The translations under genes were made by a program, and so were the position numbers. From contig NZ_JBIMER010000005.1 of NCBI RefSeq assembly GCF_051262515.1, positions 124,001 through 188,000 on the forward strand: a DNA stretch of 64,000 nt. Reading direction: 5' to 3'. Shown here one piece after another: positions 17,584-28,281 of this stretch; the stretch's first letter is position 1, and each line of letters opens with the position of its first letter. Below the pieces are notes generated by a model. It saw only the letters and a program-made list of their open reading frames with translations, searched no databases and was not told the origin of the DNA. The DNA is from Arthrobacter_N sp051262515. GTDB taxonomy: Bacteria > Actinomycetota > Actinomycetes > Actinomycetales > Micrococcaceae.

Positions 17584-18125
17584 CGTGCCTCCCTGTTTCT
17601 CCCGTGGTCGTCTGTTCCGGCGCTTTCCTCCGAGGAGGCCTGCCGCCGGTCGGATTCGTTTGCCGACCGGTTGGCGTCCGCGGTGGCCCGCGAGGCGGCC
17701 TCGTCGGTGTCCTCGCTGAACTCCGTGGTGTCCGCGGGGACCTCCGCGTCGTCCTCGAAGTCGAAGTGGGACTGCTCGGCGACGCGGCGGTCCTCGAGGT
17801 CGTCCACCACTTCGTCCCGCCGGGCGATGACCCAGGACCGGTAGATGATGGCGAGCATCAGGGCGGTCACGGCGAAGGTGATCACGATCGCCGTCAGGAT
17901 CAGCGCCTGCGGCAGGGGGTCGGAATACGCGTCCGCGGGAGTCTCCGGGTCGTAAAGCGGGGCGAGCCCCGGCAACCCGCCGGCAATCAGGATCAACAGG
18001 TTCGCACCGTTGCCGATCAGCAGCAGGCCCAGCAGGACGCGCGTCAGGCTGCGCTCGAGCAGCAGGTAGATGCCGGCGGCGAACAGGACGCCCATGACCA
18101 GCAGTAGGGTGACGTTCGGTGTCAT
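17580..18125 (-). CDS. mnhC: Mrp Na+/H+ antiporter subunit C with long acidic tail
   Basis: 181 residues. The first about 110 are the NuoK-like three-helix MrpC core (LLLVMGVLFAAGIYLLLERS, GLLLIGNGANLLILIAGG). The last about 65 residues are a hydrophilic, acidic, probably disordered tail rich in E, D, S and T. The family core is close to 115 residues, so the tail is an extension. The start ATG at 18125 overlaps the mnhA stop by 4 bases. Confidence 0.92.
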   Translation of the reverse strand: MTPNVTLLLVMGVLFAAGIYLLLERSLTRVLLGLLLIGNGANLLILIAGGLPGLAPLYDPETPADAYSDPLPQALILTAIVITFAVTALMLAIIYRSWVIARRDEVVDDLEDRRVAEQSHFDFEDDAEVPADTTEFSEDTDEAASRATADANRSANESDRRQASSEESAGTDDHGRNREAR

Positions 18126-21100
18126 CGGGCCACCCCCTCCGTCTGCGGGGCCGCGGGGTTTTGGGGCTCTTCCGGGGTGGCGCCCTCGGAGCGTTCGTCG
18201 ATCTCGGAGCCGAGGCTGCGCAACACGTCGACGACCAGGCCGACGACCACCAGGTACACGCCGACGTCGAAGATCGTCGACGTGACGAACTTGTGGTCCC
18301 CGAACACCGGCAGCGAGAACTCCAGGGCGGCGCTCTGGAACATCTGCCCGCCGAAGAACAAGGGCACGACGCCGGAAAGCGTCGCCGTCGCCAGCCCCAT
18401 TCCCAGGAGGGTTCCGGGGCTGATCGGGGTCGACTCCGCGAGCTCGAACCGCCCGCCCGCGAGATAGCGGATGGTCAGGGCCAGCCCCGCGAGGAGGCCG
18501 CCGGCGAAGCCGCCACCCGGGGTGTTGTGCCCGGCGAGCAGCAGGTAGACCGAGAAGAGGATGAGGGAGTGGAAGATGAGCCGGGTCACCACCTCGAGGA
18601 TGATCGACCGGCGTTCGGGGGCCAACGTGCGGCCCGCGACGATCCACGCGTCCTTGGCCGACTTGGCGAAGTGGCGGGCGATCGCCAGCGCGGCGGCGGA
18701 TCGGTTCGGCGCGTGGATGTGCTCGGATCCGCGGTCCACGGATCCCGGCTCGACGTCCTCCACGGGGCGCTTGTCGTCGCCGCGTCCGCGGACGTAGATG
18801 AGGCTGGCGACGCCGGTGGCCGCGGCCGCCAGCACCGTGAGTTCGCCGAAGGTGTCCCAGACGCGGATGTCCACGAGGGTGACGTTGACGATGTTCTTTC
18901 CGGCGCCGCCGTAGTACGCGAGCTCCGGGAACGCCAGCGAGACGGGGTCCGCCGTGCGCGAGGCCATCGCGATCACCGCGATAGACATCATCACCAGGCC
19001 GAAGCCGATCCCGATGGCCGCCCGCAAGGCGCGGTGGCCCGCGGGGTTGGACGTCCACAGCGGGGCCGGAAGGGTGCGTAGCGCGAGGACCATGGCGACC
19101 AGGACGATGGTCTCGACGAGGAGCTGGGTCAGCGCCACGTCCGGGGCACCCTGCAACGCGAACAGGATGGCCATCCCGTAGCCGGTGACGCCAACCATCA
19201 GCACGGCAAGGAAGCGCTTGTTGGCCCGGATGGCCGCCAGGGCGCCCACCACCATGCACGCGCCGACCATGAGTTGGGCCGGGGTGTCGAACCACGTGAT
19301 CTGTTGCGGAAGCGGCGTCTCGTAAACGAACACGGCGACCGCGGGGGTCAGCAACCCGACGGTGAGGATCACGGTCAGGTAGAATATCAGGGAGCCGCGC
19401 TGTGTCCGCCCGGTCACCCACACGGCGACCTCGTCGGTGGCCCCCAGCACGTTTTTGTAGGTTCGCTCGGCGTCGAACACCGGGTACAGGAGCTGCTGCG
19501 CGCGCGCCACCGGCCCGCGCAGGACAAACATCAGGGAGCCGGCGGCGACGATGACCGCCGACAGTCCGAGCCCCGGCGTGAGGCCGTGCCACAGCGCCAG
19601 GTGGATGGGGTGCTCCGCCTCCGGGAACAGCGCGGCGTACGGCTTGATCGCCTCCTCGAGCATTCCCGGCGCGAAGGCGAAGAACACCGTGGCGGCGGCC
19701 AGGACCAGCGGCGCGGCCAGGAACAGCCACGGCACGGGTTTGAAGTCCGTCGCGGCGACGCCGGGCTTCGTCGCGAAGCCGCCCCACACGAAGCGGGCGC
19801 TGTAGGCAAAGGTCAGGACGGACCCCAGCACGACTCCGGCGAGCAGCCACGTGCCCCCCGGACCGGCCGCGCCGTCGTCGAGCAGCGCCTCGAGGACGGC
19901 CTCCTTGGCGACGAAGCCGAACAGCGGCGGCAGGCCGGCCATCGACGCGGCGCCCACCACGGCGACGACGAACAGCTTCGGGGCGCTCCGCCACAGTCCG
20001 GAGAGCTTGCGCAGGTCGCGGGTGCCCGCCTGGTGGTCGATGATCCCGACGACCAGGAAGAGCGTGGCCTTGAAGAATCCGTGCGCAAGCATCATGGCGA
20101 TGCCGGCCATGGCGGCGTTTGCCGTACCCACGCCGACCAGCAGGATCAGGAACCCGAGTTGCGATACGGTCCCGTAGGCGATGAGCAGCTTGATGTCGTC
20201 CTGCCGCAGCGCGCGCCAACCGCCGACCAGCATGGTGGCCAGACCCAGCCCGAGCACGACCGGGTGCCAGAACGCCGTCTCGGCGAAGCCCGGGGCCAGC
20301 CGCGCCACCAGGTACACGCCGGCCTTCACCATGGCCGCGGCGTGCAGATACGCGGACACGGGGGTGGGCGCGGCCATCGCCGCCGGCAACCAGAAGTGGA
20401 AAGGGACCAGCGCGGACTTGGACACCGCACCGACGAGGATCAGGAGGATCGCGACGTCGATCGCGGTCCCCTGGGCCACGAGGCCGCCCGCCCGCGCCAT
20501 GATGCCCGAGAGCCGGTACGTTCCGGCCGCCTCCCCCAGCATGATCAGTCCGAGCAGCATGACCAGGCCGCCGAAGGTCGTCACGATGAGCGCCTGCAGG
20601 GCGGAGCGGCGGGCGAAGATACGGGTCCGCGAGTAGCCGATCAGCAGGTAGGACAGGACCGTGGTCATTTCCCAGAAGATGAACAGCAGGATCAGGTCGT
20701 CCGCCACGACCAGTCCGAACATGGCGCCGGCGAAGGCCAACAGTTGCGCGCCGAAGGGGCCGATGTTGGCGTCCTCGTTCTTGAAGTACCGCGCGCAGTA
20801 GAAGAGCACCAGCGCCCCGACGCCAAGCACCAGGAGGCTCATGACGGCGGACAGCGCGTCCATCCGGAACGCGGCCTCGAGCTGCAGCGGTTCGATCCAC
20901 GCGAACGCGTCCGACGGCGGCGCGTTCGGTTCGCCGGTGGCGGCGGTCTGATCGGCCGAGGTGAAGGAGGCGAAGTTCGCCACCAGCCACACGAAGCCGG
21001 CCGCGGGCACGCCGCCGAGAACATAGAAGGTCGCCCTGCCGAGGCGGCGGAAAATCAAGGGCGCTACGAGGGCCACCGCGAAGAGGGCGATGAGCACGAC

Positions 21101-21127
21101 GAGCACGATGATCTCCTGGGGGCGCAA
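18122..21127 (-). CDS. mnhA: Mrp Na+/H+ antiporter subunit A fused to subunit B
   Basis: 1001 residues. The N-terminal two thirds are the NuoL-like MrpA channel (for example LPAAMAAPTPVSAYLHAAAMVKAG, with conserved His/Lys). A MbhD/MbhE-like section follows (FALQGAPDVALTQLLVET). The C-terminal about 150 residues are an MrpB domain with the hallmark HNTPGGGFAGGLLAG. It is the first gene of an operon encoding AB-C-D-E-F-G with every junction overlapping. This complex exports Na+ for protons and supports alkali and salt tolerance. Confidence 0.95.
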   Translation of the reverse strand: MRPQEIIVLVVLIALFAVALVAPLIFRRLGRATFYVLGGVPAAGFVWLVANFASFTSADQTAATGEPNAPPSDAFAWIEPLQLEAAFRMDALSAVMSLLVLGVGALVLFYCARYFKNEDANIGPFGAQLLAFAGAMFGLVVADDLILLFIFWEMTTVLSYLLIGYSRTRIFARRSALQALIVTTFGGLVMLLGLIMLGEAAGTYRLSGIMARAGGLVAQGTAIDVAILLILVGAVSKSALVPFHFWLPAAMAAPTPVSAYLHAAAMVKAGVYLVARLAPGFAETAFWHPVVLGLGLATMLVGGWRALRQDDIKLLIAYGTVSQLGFLILLVGVGTANAAMAGIAMMLAHGFFKATLFLVVGIIDHQAGTRDLRKLSGLWRSAPKLFVVAVVGAASMAGLPPLFGFVAKEAVLEALLDDGAAGPGGTWLLAGVVLGSVLTFAYSARFVWGGFATKPGVAATDFKPVPWLFLAAPLVLAAATVFFAFAPGMLEEAIKPYAALFPEAEHPIHLALWHGLTPGLGLSAVIVAAGSLMFVLRGPVARAQQLLYPVFDAERTYKNVLGATDEVAVWVTGRTQRGSLIFYLTVILTVGLLTPAVAVFVYETPLPQQITWFDTPAQLMVGACMVVGALAAIRANKRFLAVLMVGVTGYGMAILFALQGAPDVALTQLLVETIVLVAMVLALRTLPAPLWTSNPAGHRALRAAIGIGFGLVMMSIAVIAMASRTADPVSLAFPELAYYGGAGKNIVNVTLVDIRVWDTFGELTVLAAAATGVASLIYVRGRGDDKRPVEDVEPGSVDRGSEHIHAPNRSAAALAIARHFAKSAKDAWIVAGRTLAPERRSIILEVVTRLIFHSLILFSVYLLLAGHNTPGGGFAGGLLAGLALTIRYLAGGRFELAESTPISPGTLLGMGLATATLSGVVPLFFGGQMFQSAALEFSLPVFGDHKFVTSTIFDVGVYLVVVGLVVDVLRSLGSEIDERSEGATPEEPQNPAAPQTEGVAR

Positions 21128-21270
21128 ACTGCGTGGACTCCCCGGCTCGGGTCCGGGGCATCGTGGCAGGTGGTCAAGGGCTGGTCCAACTTTAACAGTT
21201 CACGGGCGCGCCGCCGCGCCCCGGCCCCGGTTTCGGGCCCCGATTACGCGCAGGGCGTTACGCTTCACCC

Positions 21271-22599
21271 ATGAGCCACCTGCCCGCGGCCGTCCCGGCC
21301 CCCGCACACCGGAAACCGACCAATCGGCAGGTGCTCGCGTGGGCGTCGTGGGACTGGGGGTCCGCGGCCATCAACGCGGTGATGACCACGTTCGTCTTCA
21401 CGGTTTACCTGACCAGTTCCCTCTTCGGGGAGACGGACGCGAACTCGGCCGTGTTGGGCAACGCGCTGGCGATCGCCGGCGTCGCCATCGCACTCCTCGC
21501 GCCGGTCACGGGACAGCGCTCCGACGCCGGCGGACGCCGCCGCTTCTGGCTGGGCGTCAACACCGTCCTGGTGACCATCGCGACGGCGGCCTGCTTCTTC
21601 GTGCTCCCGGAACCGCGGTTCCTGCTCCTGGGCGTGACGCTGATTGCGGCGGCGAGCGTGTTCGCGGAGTTCGCCACGGTGAACTACAACGCGATGCTTC
21701 CGCAGGTGTCCACGCCCGCCACCATCGGCAAGGTCTCGGGCTTCGGTTGGGGCATGGGCTACCTCGGCGGCATCATCGCCCTGGCGATCGTGCTCTTCGG
21801 CTTCGTCCAGCCGCTCGTCGACTGGCCCGGCGCCTCCGACGACGGCTCGCTGAACCTGCGCCTGGTCGCGGTCTTCTCCGCGGCGTGGTTCCTGGTCTTC
21901 GGGCTGCCCGTCCTGTTCTTCGTCCCCGAGGTTCCCCGGCGCGTGGACACCTCCAAGGTGGGGTTCCTGGAGTCCTACCGGATTCTCGCCCGCCACGTCG
22001 CCAAGCTGGCCAAAACGGCACCGCACACGCTCTACTACCTGGTGGCCGCGGCCGTGTTCCGCGACGGGCTCGCGGCCATCTTCACGTTCGGCGGCATCAT
22101 CGCCGCCGGCACCTTCGGGTTCTCGACGTCCCAGGTCATCGTGTTCGCGATCGCCGGCAACGTCGTGGCCGCCGTCGGCGCCATGGTCGGCGGCCTGCTG
22201 GATGACAGGATCGGCCCCAAGGCCGTGATCGTCGGCTCCCTCGTGGGGCTGCTGATCGCCGGGACCGGAGTGTTCCTCTCCCCCGGAGCGGCCGGCTTCT
22301 GGGCGTTCGGGCTGCTGCTGTGCCTGTTTGTCGGGCCCGCGCAGTCCTCGGCCCGGGCGTACGTGGCGCGCCTCGCCGACACCGGGAACGAGGGCCAGCT
22401 CTTCGGGCTGTACGCGACCACGGGACGGGCGGTCAGCTTCCTGGCCCCCGCACTCTTCTCGCTGGCGATCGTGCTCGCCACGCCGCACGTCGCGCCGGGC
22501 GGGGCCCAGCGGTTCGGCATCCTGGGGATCCTGGCCGTCCTGCTCGTCGGCCTGCTTCTCCTCTTGCCGGTGCGCAAACCGGCCCCGAAGGACGCCTGA
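21271..22599 (+). CDS. MFS transporter, UMF1 (Atg22-like) family
   Basis: 442-residue permease with about 12 helices. The N-terminal motif ASWDWGSAAINAVMTTFVF is the UMF1 family signature (W-D-x-G/A-x-S/A). Family members may export amino acids, but no substrate is established. It is divergent from the Mrp operon; the 143-base gap holds both promoters. Confidence 0.88.
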   Translation: MSHLPAAVPAPAHRKPTNRQVLAWASWDWGSAAINAVMTTFVFTVYLTSSLFGETDANSAVLGNALAIAGVAIALLAPVTGQRSDAGGRRRFWLGVNTVLVTIATAACFFVLPEPRFLLLGVTLIAAASVFAEFATVNYNAMLPQVSTPATIGKVSGFGWGMGYLGGIIALAIVLFGFVQPLVDWPGASDDGSLNLRLVAVFSAAWFLVFGLPVLFFVPEVPRRVDTSKVGFLESYRILARHVAKLAKTAPHTLYYLVAAAVFRDGLAAIFTFGGIIAAGTFGFSTSQVIVFAIAGNVVAAVGAMVGGLLDDRIGPKAVIVGSLVGLLIAGTGVFLSPGAAGFWAFGLLLCLFVGPAQSSARAYVARLADTGNEGQLFGLYATTGRAVSFLAPALFSLAIVLATPHVAPGGAQRFGILGILAVLLVGLLLLLPVRKPAPKDA

Positions 22600-22611
22600 G
22601 GCCGGCTGCGC

Positions 22612-23193
22612 CTACTCCGCCAGGCGGGTGCGGTGGAAGTTCAGGTGGCTGCGCGACGCCGTCGGGCCGCGCTGGCCCTGGTACCGGTTTCCGTACGCGC
22701 CCGAACCATAGGGGTGCTCGGCCGGCGAGGTCAGTTTGAAGAAGCACAGCTGGCCGATCTTCGATCCCGGCCAGAGTTTGATCGGCAGCGTCGCCATGTT
22801 GGACAGCTCCAGCGTGACGTGGCCGGAGAACCCGGGGTCGATGAACCCCGCCGTGGAGTGGGTCAGCAGGCCCAGCCGGCCGAGCGATGACTTCCCCTCG
22901 AGCCGGGCGGCGACGTCGTTCGGCAGGGTCACCGCCTCGTAGGTGGAGCCCAGCACGAACTCGCCGGGGTGCAGGATGAACGGCTCGTCGGGATCGACCT
23001 CCACCAGGCGCGTCAGTTCCGGCTGGTCGAGTTCCGGATCGATGTGCGCGTACTTGTGGTTGTCGAAAAGCCGGAAGAACCGGTCGATCCGCACGTCGAC
23101 GCTGGAGGGCTGCACCATCGACGGGTCGTAGGGGTCCAGCACAATGCGGCCGGAGTCGAGTTCGGTCCGGATGTCGCGGTCTGAGATCAGCAC
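22612..23193 (-). CDS. dcd: dCTP deaminase
   Basis: Deaminates dCTP towards dUMP for thymidylate supply, 193 residues. Seen: the start block LISDRDI, the nucleotide-binding EGKSSLGRLGLLTHSTAGFIDPGF region around residues 107-130, with the catalytic Glu in this or the following strand, and the C-terminal YQGQRGPTASR motif. The GTG at 23193 gives the family's normal N-terminus; an upstream ATG would add eight residues and is less likely. Some actinobacterial enzymes are bifunctional (deaminase plus dUTPase), which cannot be settled here. Confidence 0.93.
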   Translation of the reverse strand: MLISDRDIRTELDSGRIVLDPYDPSMVQPSSVDVRIDRFFRLFDNHKYAHIDPELDQPELTRLVEVDPDEPFILHPGEFVLGSTYEAVTLPNDVAARLEGKSSLGRLGLLTHSTAGFIDPGFSGHVTLELSNMATLPIKLWPGSKIGQLCFFKLTSPAEHPYGSGAYGNRYQGQRGPTASRSHLNFHRTRLAE

Positions 23194-23379
23194 CCGTCCA
23201 AAATATCCCATCGGCACGGTCGAAGCGCACCGCTCGCCCGGGTCGGAGCCACTTGGGTAGATTCACGGTCCATTACCGCGGCGAACAACGCGGGACTGTC
23301 CGCCCCGGCCAGGGAGCGATATCCTGAAATCCGCACGGCCGCCACGCCTCCGTGCGGCAGCCCTACAGATGGACACACC

Positions 23380-24198
23380 ATGCACGAGTTCCCGAAGCCT
23401 CGGCTTCTGCCCACCGCGGTGGCCCTTTTGGCCACGGCGGTCTTGGCGTTGGCCGGGATCGCTCCCGCGGCGGCCAACGAACGTGCTGCGTACGACTTCA
23501 CGGATCCCGCGTCGCCGACGGTCCTGGTCAACAAGACGACTCCGCTCAAGCCGGCGGACTACGTCCCGGACGGCCTGACGCCCGCCGGGGGCTCGGAGAA
23601 CCTGATGGTGCCGGAGGCCGCCGTCGCGCTGGCGGTGCTGCTGGACCACGCGGCCAACGAGGGCCACCCGTTGATCGTCGAAAGCGCCTACCGCTCGCAC
23701 GCCCGCCAGGCGCAGCTCTACCAGGGCTATGTGGCCCGCTACGGGGAGGCCTACGCGTCAACCATCTCCGCGAAGCCGGGCACGAGCGAGCACCAGCTGG
23801 GGCTCGCCGCCGACGTCGGACTCGCCACGGGCGAGTGCTCGCTGGAGCGCTGCTTCGGAGACACGCCCGCCGGAAAATGGGTCGCCAGCAATGCCGCGGA
23901 ATTCGGTTTCGTCGTGCGCTACGCGCAGGGGCAGGAAAAGGTCACCGGCTTCGGCTACGAGCCGTGGCATCTGCGCTACCTCGGCGTCGACGTGGTGTCC
24001 GCCATGGAAGCGGCCGGGGCGGAGACGCTCGAGGAGTTCGCCGGAGCCGGGCCAGCCGCAAAGCCCGCTCGAACCGCGCCCGCCGCCGGCCCCGCTCCCC
24101 GGCGCAGCGCCGTTGGCCCCCCCGCCATGATTCGCAGGGTCGATCGCCCGCCGCTCGACTGGTATCCGACGTGGGGCGAGGGCGCGGCGGGTTCCTGA
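23380..24198 (+). CDS. Secreted VanY-type D-Ala-D-Ala carboxypeptidase
   Basis: Zinc peptidase of family M15B that trims peptidoglycan stem peptides, 272 residues. A Sec signal peptide ends near AAA-NE at residue 33. The zinc ligands are visible as SEHQLGLAADV (His138, Asp145) and EPWHLRYLG (Glu194 catalytic, His197). A Pro/Ala-rich tail follows from about residue 220. Convergent with the tryptophan dioxygenase gene, stop codons 2 bases apart. Confidence 0.92.
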   Translation: MHEFPKPRLLPTAVALLATAVLALAGIAPAAANERAAYDFTDPASPTVLVNKTTPLKPADYVPDGLTPAGGSENLMVPEAAVALAVLLDHAANEGHPLIVESAYRSHARQAQLYQGYVARYGEAYASTISAKPGTSEHQLGLAADVGLATGECSLERCFGDTPAGKWVASNAAEFGFVVRYAQGQEKVTGFGYEPWHLRYLGVDVVSAMEAAGAETLEEFAGAGPAAKPARTAPAAGPAPRRSAVGPPAMIRRVDRPPLDWYPTWGEGAAGS

Positions 24199-24200
24199 GC

Positions 24201-25055
24201 TCAGGCGCCCACTTCGGTCCGCACCGCGAGCAGTTCGGGAAAGAACGTCAGCTCGAGCGCCTTCTGCAGGAAGCCGACGCCGGAGGAGCCGCCCGTGCCG
24301 CGCTTGAAGCCGATGGTGCGCTCCACGGTCTTGAGGTGGCGGAAGCGCCACAGCTGGAAGTTCTCCTCGAGGTCCACCAGTTCCTCGCAGGCCTCGTAGA
24401 GGTCCCAATGCCCGTCGGCGTTTTCGTAGACCGTCTTGTAGACGGCGACGAGTCCCTCGTTGAACACGTGCGCCTCGGTGACGTCACGCTCCAACAGCTC
24501 GGTCGGAACGGGTAGCCCGCGGCGGGCCAGGAGCCGGATGAACTCGTCGTAGAGCGACGGGGCCCCCAACAGCTCCGTCAGCAGCGCGTGGGCCCGGGGA
24601 TCGGCGTCGAACACGGAAACCATCCCGGCGTTCTTGTTGCCGAGCAGGAACTCGACGGCGCGGTACTGGAACGACTGGAAGCCGCTGGAGGAGCCCAGGT
24701 CGCCGCGGAACTGCGCGTACTCGGTCGGTGTCAGCGTGGCCAGCACGCTCCACTGTTCCGTCAGGGTCCGCTGGATGTGCTTGACGCGGGCGATGTGCTT
24801 CAGGGCGTAGCGCAGGTCGTCGGCCGCCAGTCGCGCCACGATCGCGCGCAGCTCGTGGAGCATCAACTTCAGCCACAGCTCGGACGTCTGGTGCTGGATG
24901 ATGAACAGCAGTTCGTCGTGGTGCTCGGGTTTGCTCACCGGATGCTGCGAGGACAGGAGCGTGTCCAGGCCCAGATAGGACGCGTAGCTCATCTTGTCCC
25001 GGAAGTCGGTCTCGATGCCGTCCTCGAGCGCGCGCGTGTTCTTTTCGACGGACAC
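24201..25055 (-). CDS. kynA: Tryptophan 2,3-dioxygenase
   Basis: Haem enzyme opening the indole ring of tryptophan to N-formylkynurenine, 284 residues. Family blocks: SYASYLGLDTLLSSQ, HHDELLFIIQHQTSELWLKL (distal haem-side His), FRGDLGSSSGFQSFQYR, and the C-terminal W-RFRHLKTVERTIGFKRGTGGSSGV with the proximal His. The GTG at 25055 starts 8 bases after the fumarase stop, with AGGGGA as ribosome site. No kynureninase or formamidase gene is adjacent. The pairing with fumarase is unusual but clearly co-directional. Confidence 0.93.
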   Translation of the reverse strand: MSVEKNTRALEDGIETDFRDKMSYASYLGLDTLLSSQHPVSKPEHHDELLFIIQHQTSELWLKLMLHELRAIVARLAADDLRYALKHIARVKHIQRTLTEQWSVLATLTPTEYAQFRGDLGSSSGFQSFQYRAVEFLLGNKNAGMVSVFDADPRAHALLTELLGAPSLYDEFIRLLARRGLPVPTELLERDVTEAHVFNEGLVAVYKTVYENADGHWDLYEACEELVDLEENFQLWRFRHLKTVERTIGFKRGTGGSSGVGFLQKALELTFFPELLAVRTEVGA

Positions 25056-25063
25056 CGCGTCCC

Positions 25064-26770
<1,707 letters not shown>

Positions 26771-26915
26771 GGTGCTTCCTCGCAGTGTGTCCATCTTGGG
26801 CGCTCCCACTCTAGTTCGCCGAGCGCGTTTGGGCGGAACCGGCTCCTGCCCATGACGCCAGGGACGGGCCCGGCCCGGGTTGCGGAACGTCCGCGGACGT
26901 GGTCGGGTGGAGGGC

Positions 26916-27386
26916 ATGAGCGAACAGCCAACCTCAGCGTCCGAATCCGAAATCGACGGCGACGAGCCGCAGACCCACCTGGAGACGGTCCTCGTGGCCG
27001 GGCAGTCGGATCCCGCCATGGCCGGAACCGTCATCGGGACCTTCCTGCGCGAGGAGGTCTACTTCCTGAGCCGCGAAGAGGTCGGCGAGGCCACGGAGAA
27101 CGTGCAGCCCCTCGTGGTGCAGAACCAGGACGGCAATCCCCTGATCGCCCTGTTCACGCACACCGACCGCATTCCCGCCCCCTACATCGAAGAGGCGCCG
27201 TTCGCCGTCCGGGTGGTCGGTGCCGCCGTGATCGACAACCTGCAGGGCGCCGGCATGGTCATCAACCCCGGCCACGAGATCGGTTTCGAGATCGGCCCGG
27301 AAGGCGTCGAATCGATCCGCAGGGATTTCGGCCCCGACGGCCAGCCCGCCCACCCGGACGCGCCGGCACCCACGGACCAGCCCTAG
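26916..27386 (+). CDS. SseB N-terminal-domain protein
   Basis: 156-residue soluble protein with the SseB-like pattern: VQPLVVQNQDGNPLIALFTHTDRI in the middle and GMVINPGHEIGFEI near the C-terminus. Ends are acidic and proline-rich. The function of this family in actinobacteria is not defined. The ATG at 26916 with GGAGGG upstream is preferred over an in-frame TTG 36 bases earlier. Divergent from fumarase; a strong terminator follows. Confidence 0.75.
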   Translation: MSEQPTSASESEIDGDEPQTHLETVLVAGQSDPAMAGTVIGTFLREEVYFLSREEVGEATENVQPLVVQNQDGNPLIALFTHTDRIPAPYIEEAPFAVRVVGAAVIDNLQGAGMVINPGHEIGFEIGPEGVESIRRDFGPDGQPAHPDAPAPTDQP

Positions 27387-27408
27387 CGCCGCTCCCCTTC
27401 CCAAACAC

Positions 27409-27445
27409 CGAACGGGCTGTCACCACGCGGGTGGCAGCCCGTTCG
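27409..27445. terminator. Strong bidirectional terminator hairpin
   Basis: Arms CGAACGGGCTG and CAGCCCGTTCG are perfect, with CACC/GGTG extending the stem around an ACGCG loop. It sits between convergent genes and ends in GTGTGT. Confidence 0.85.
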
Positions 27446-27475
27446 TGTGTCCCACCGGTTCGCGGCGGGCGGACC

Positions 27476-28177
27476 CTACTCGGCGAGTGCCTTGAGCACC
27501 TCGTCGGCGACGTCGCCGCTGGACTGCGGGTTCTGGCCCGAGATCAGGTTGCCGTCGCGCACGACGTGCGAGGCCCAGTCCCCGCCCAGCTCCAGCTGGG
27601 CGCCCTGCTCGCGCAGCACGGTCTCCACGAACCACGGCGTGTTCTCGCCGGTGCCACCGGAGAGTTCCTCCGCGTTGGTGAAGACGGTCAGGCGCCGTCC
27701 GGCGAAAACGAACCGGCCGTCCTGGTCCCTGGCGCTGAGCAGCCCGGCCGGACCGTGGCAGAACGGTGCGATGACCCGGCCCGCCGTATCGACCTCGCGC
27801 AGGATGCGGCCTAGGTCGGCGTCCTGGAAAAGGTCCGCCATGGGGCCGTGGCCGCCGGGGAGCACGACGGCGTCGTATTCGGCCGCCTCCACCTCGTTCA
27901 ACGCCATCGGCGCCGAAAGCTCCGCGTCGATGGAGTCGATGTAGGCGCGGAACTCATCCGCCTTGTCCTGGCCTCCCGCCATCTCCGGGCTGAGGCTGAC
28001 TTCGTCGAAGGTGGGACGCTTCCCGCCGGGGGATGCCAGCTCCACCGCGTGTCCGGCCTCGCGGAGCTTCCGGTGGGACACCACCAATTCCTCCGCCCAG
28101 ACCCCGGTGGGGTGCTCGCTGCCGTCTTTCATGGTCAAGGATCCGGCCGCCGAAACGACCATCAGAATCTTCTTCAT
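27476..28177 (-). CDS. DJ-1/PfpI family type 1 glutamine amidotransferase-like protein
   Basis: 233 residues in the Hsp31/YDR533C-like branch. Seen: VLPGGHGPMADL with a conserved Glu upstream, and the nucleophile elbow APFCHGPAGLL carrying the active-site Cys. Relatives act as glyoxalase III, deglycase or chaperones; which applies cannot be read. The N-terminus MKKILMVVSAAGSLTMKDG has no signal peptide. Divergent from the Bcr/CflA gene. Confidence 0.88.
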   Translation of the reverse strand: MKKILMVVSAAGSLTMKDGSEHPTGVWAEELVVSHRKLREAGHAVELASPGGKRPTFDEVSLSPEMAGGQDKADEFRAYIDSIDAELSAPMALNEVEAAEYDAVVLPGGHGPMADLFQDADLGRILREVDTAGRVIAPFCHGPAGLLSARDQDGRFVFAGRRLTVFTNAEELSGGTGENTPWFVETVLREQGAQLELGGDWASHVVRDGNLISGQNPQSSGDVADEVLKALAE

Positions 28178-28281
28178 CGTTCTCTCCTTCGTTGCGGATT
28201 GTCCGGTTCGTGCACGCTAGCCTGTCTACCCCTCCCGAGGAAAACCGTGGCGCCGGCTGGGCGTTCGGTAGGGTTGCCGGT

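Noticed and set aside
17580..21161. 1193-residue minus-strand frame over mnhA
   Set aside because: Only its last 181 residues (mnhC) are real; the rest is out of frame with the conserved MrpA protein.
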